A stretch of 33,040 nucleotides of DNA, taken from Candidatus Nitrosopelagicus sp. GTDB taxonomy: Archaea > Thermoproteota > Nitrososphaeria > Nitrososphaerales > Nitrosopumilaceae. Each line of letters opens with the position of its first letter. The stretch's first letter is position 1. The notes under the pieces were generated by a model. The model was not told the origin of the DNA and made no database searches. It was given only the letters and a program-made list of their open reading frames with translations. The position numbers were made by a program, and so were the translations under genes. This document shows, in pieces, positions 32,699 to 33,040 of the stretch. The stretch is from positions 1 through 33,040 of the forward strand of contig JAOMDR010000015.1 in assembly GCA_028345575.1 (NCBI GenBank), written 5' to 3'.

Positions 32699-33040
32699 TT
32701 ATTTTGAGATGTCAATCTCAATGGTAGAGACATTACGAGTTTTTCCATCTCTAGACTCTAGTGCATCAGATGAGATTCTTACATCAGATATACGATAACC
32801 AATAGAGTGCATACGTTTCATAATGAATTGTGATACATCTACAGCCTGAGTGATACGTTGACCTCTTGCCTTAATTGTTACAGTTGGTAAAGTCGATAAT
32901 TGTGTTAATGTAGAATTCACATATGTGACCAAAGGTTTCACACCTACCAGAATTAATTTTCGCGTAGGTTTTTCTTCTTGACTAAATGGTTTTTTTGTAG
33001 ATTTTGTTTCAGATTCTGGTGTACTTTCAGGTTGTGGTTC
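32699..33040 (-). CDS. albA: DNA/RNA-binding protein Alba, N-terminus beyond the window
   Basis: The visible 113 residues run from beyond base 33040 to a TAA at 32699. The Alba fold is clear: K-L-I-L-V-G-V-K-P-L-V-T-Y-V, K-A-R-G-Q-R-I-T-Q-A-V-D-V and the late I-G-Y-R-I-S-D-V-R-I. Alba binds DNA or RNA as a dimer and can be acetylated at the K-P Lys in some archaea. Upstream in frame is a low-complexity tail, rich in Glu, Pro, Ser, Thr and Lys, of at least 25 residues, unlike typical 90-residue Alba. A GTG at 32941 lies inside the first strand, so it is not the start. Confidence 0.88.
   Translation of the reverse strand, partial: EPQPESTPESETKSTKKPFSQEEKPTRKLILVGVKPLVTYVNSTLTQLSTLPTVTIKARGQRITQAVDVSQFIMKRMHSIGYRISDVRISSDALESRDGKTRNVSTIEIDISK

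Overview
The window looks like chromosomal DNA of an ammonia-oxidising-type archaeon (Nitrososphaerota/Thaumarchaeota, Nitrosopumilus-like). The reasons are AT-rich DNA, tightly packed genes, archaeal TATA boxes about 25-30 bases upstream of start codons (implying leaderless mRNAs), archaeal gene types (Alba, CofE for coenzyme F420, archaeal-type prolyl-tRNA synthetase, family 4 uracil-DNA glycosylase, PAC2, KH-domain PilT-like ATPase), and a secreted protein ending in the W-I-K-x-N-A-G-W-W type repeat that I associate with marine thaumarchaeal surface proteins. I see no transposase, phage gene, integrase, CRISPR array, tRNA or rRNA gene. Most of the window is ordinary core genome.

Layout. 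1-4896 (minus): an FTR1-type iron permease with a large extracytoplasmic domain, an overlapping HyuA-like hydantoinase/oxoprolinase, and an exported helical protein cut by the window edge. 4897-5366: a 470-base gap with a TATA-like box followed by a strong 14-bp long-range helix, a candidate structured RNA or leader, upstream of a small dimeric-barrel-like protein. 5705-8219 (minus): a closely spaced set of DUF192 protein, two small proteins and a secreted metzincin protease with TPRs. 8258-9305: a membrane-associated small protein, an MntR/DtxR-type metal regulator with a probable operator over its own TATA box, and a 39-residue membrane microprotein. 9367-13144: a KH-domain PilT-like ATPase without a PIN domain, a 49-residue microgene, a uracil-DNA glycosylase with an added zinc ribbon, and a collagen-like protein with 86 uninterrupted Gly-X-Y triplets.

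13250-20230 contains a TPR protein followed by a concentration of sulfur-handling genes: ferredoxin-type sulfite/nitrite reductase, two-domain rhodanese, Thi4 thiazole synthase with a Cys at the sulfur-donor position, thioredoxin reductase and TusA. An inferred theme is sulfite/sulfide reduction, persulfide relay and thiazole/thiol chemistry. 20298-23441 holds a PHP-domain protein, CofE, a HAD phosphatase and two small conserved proteins. 23523-26537 (plus) starts with ProRS, followed by a small zinc ribbon, an unknown basic protein and a beta-hydroxyacid dehydrogenase. 26538-33040 holds SMC, inositol-1-phosphate synthase, a PAC2 protein, a LysE-family exporter and the C-terminal part of Alba.

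The best candidates for something undescribed are the structured RNA around 5213-5294, the collagen-like protein, the PIN-less KH ATPase, the zinc-ribbon UDG and the small cysteine-rich proteins. All family assignments are by eye from motifs; no database search was possible.
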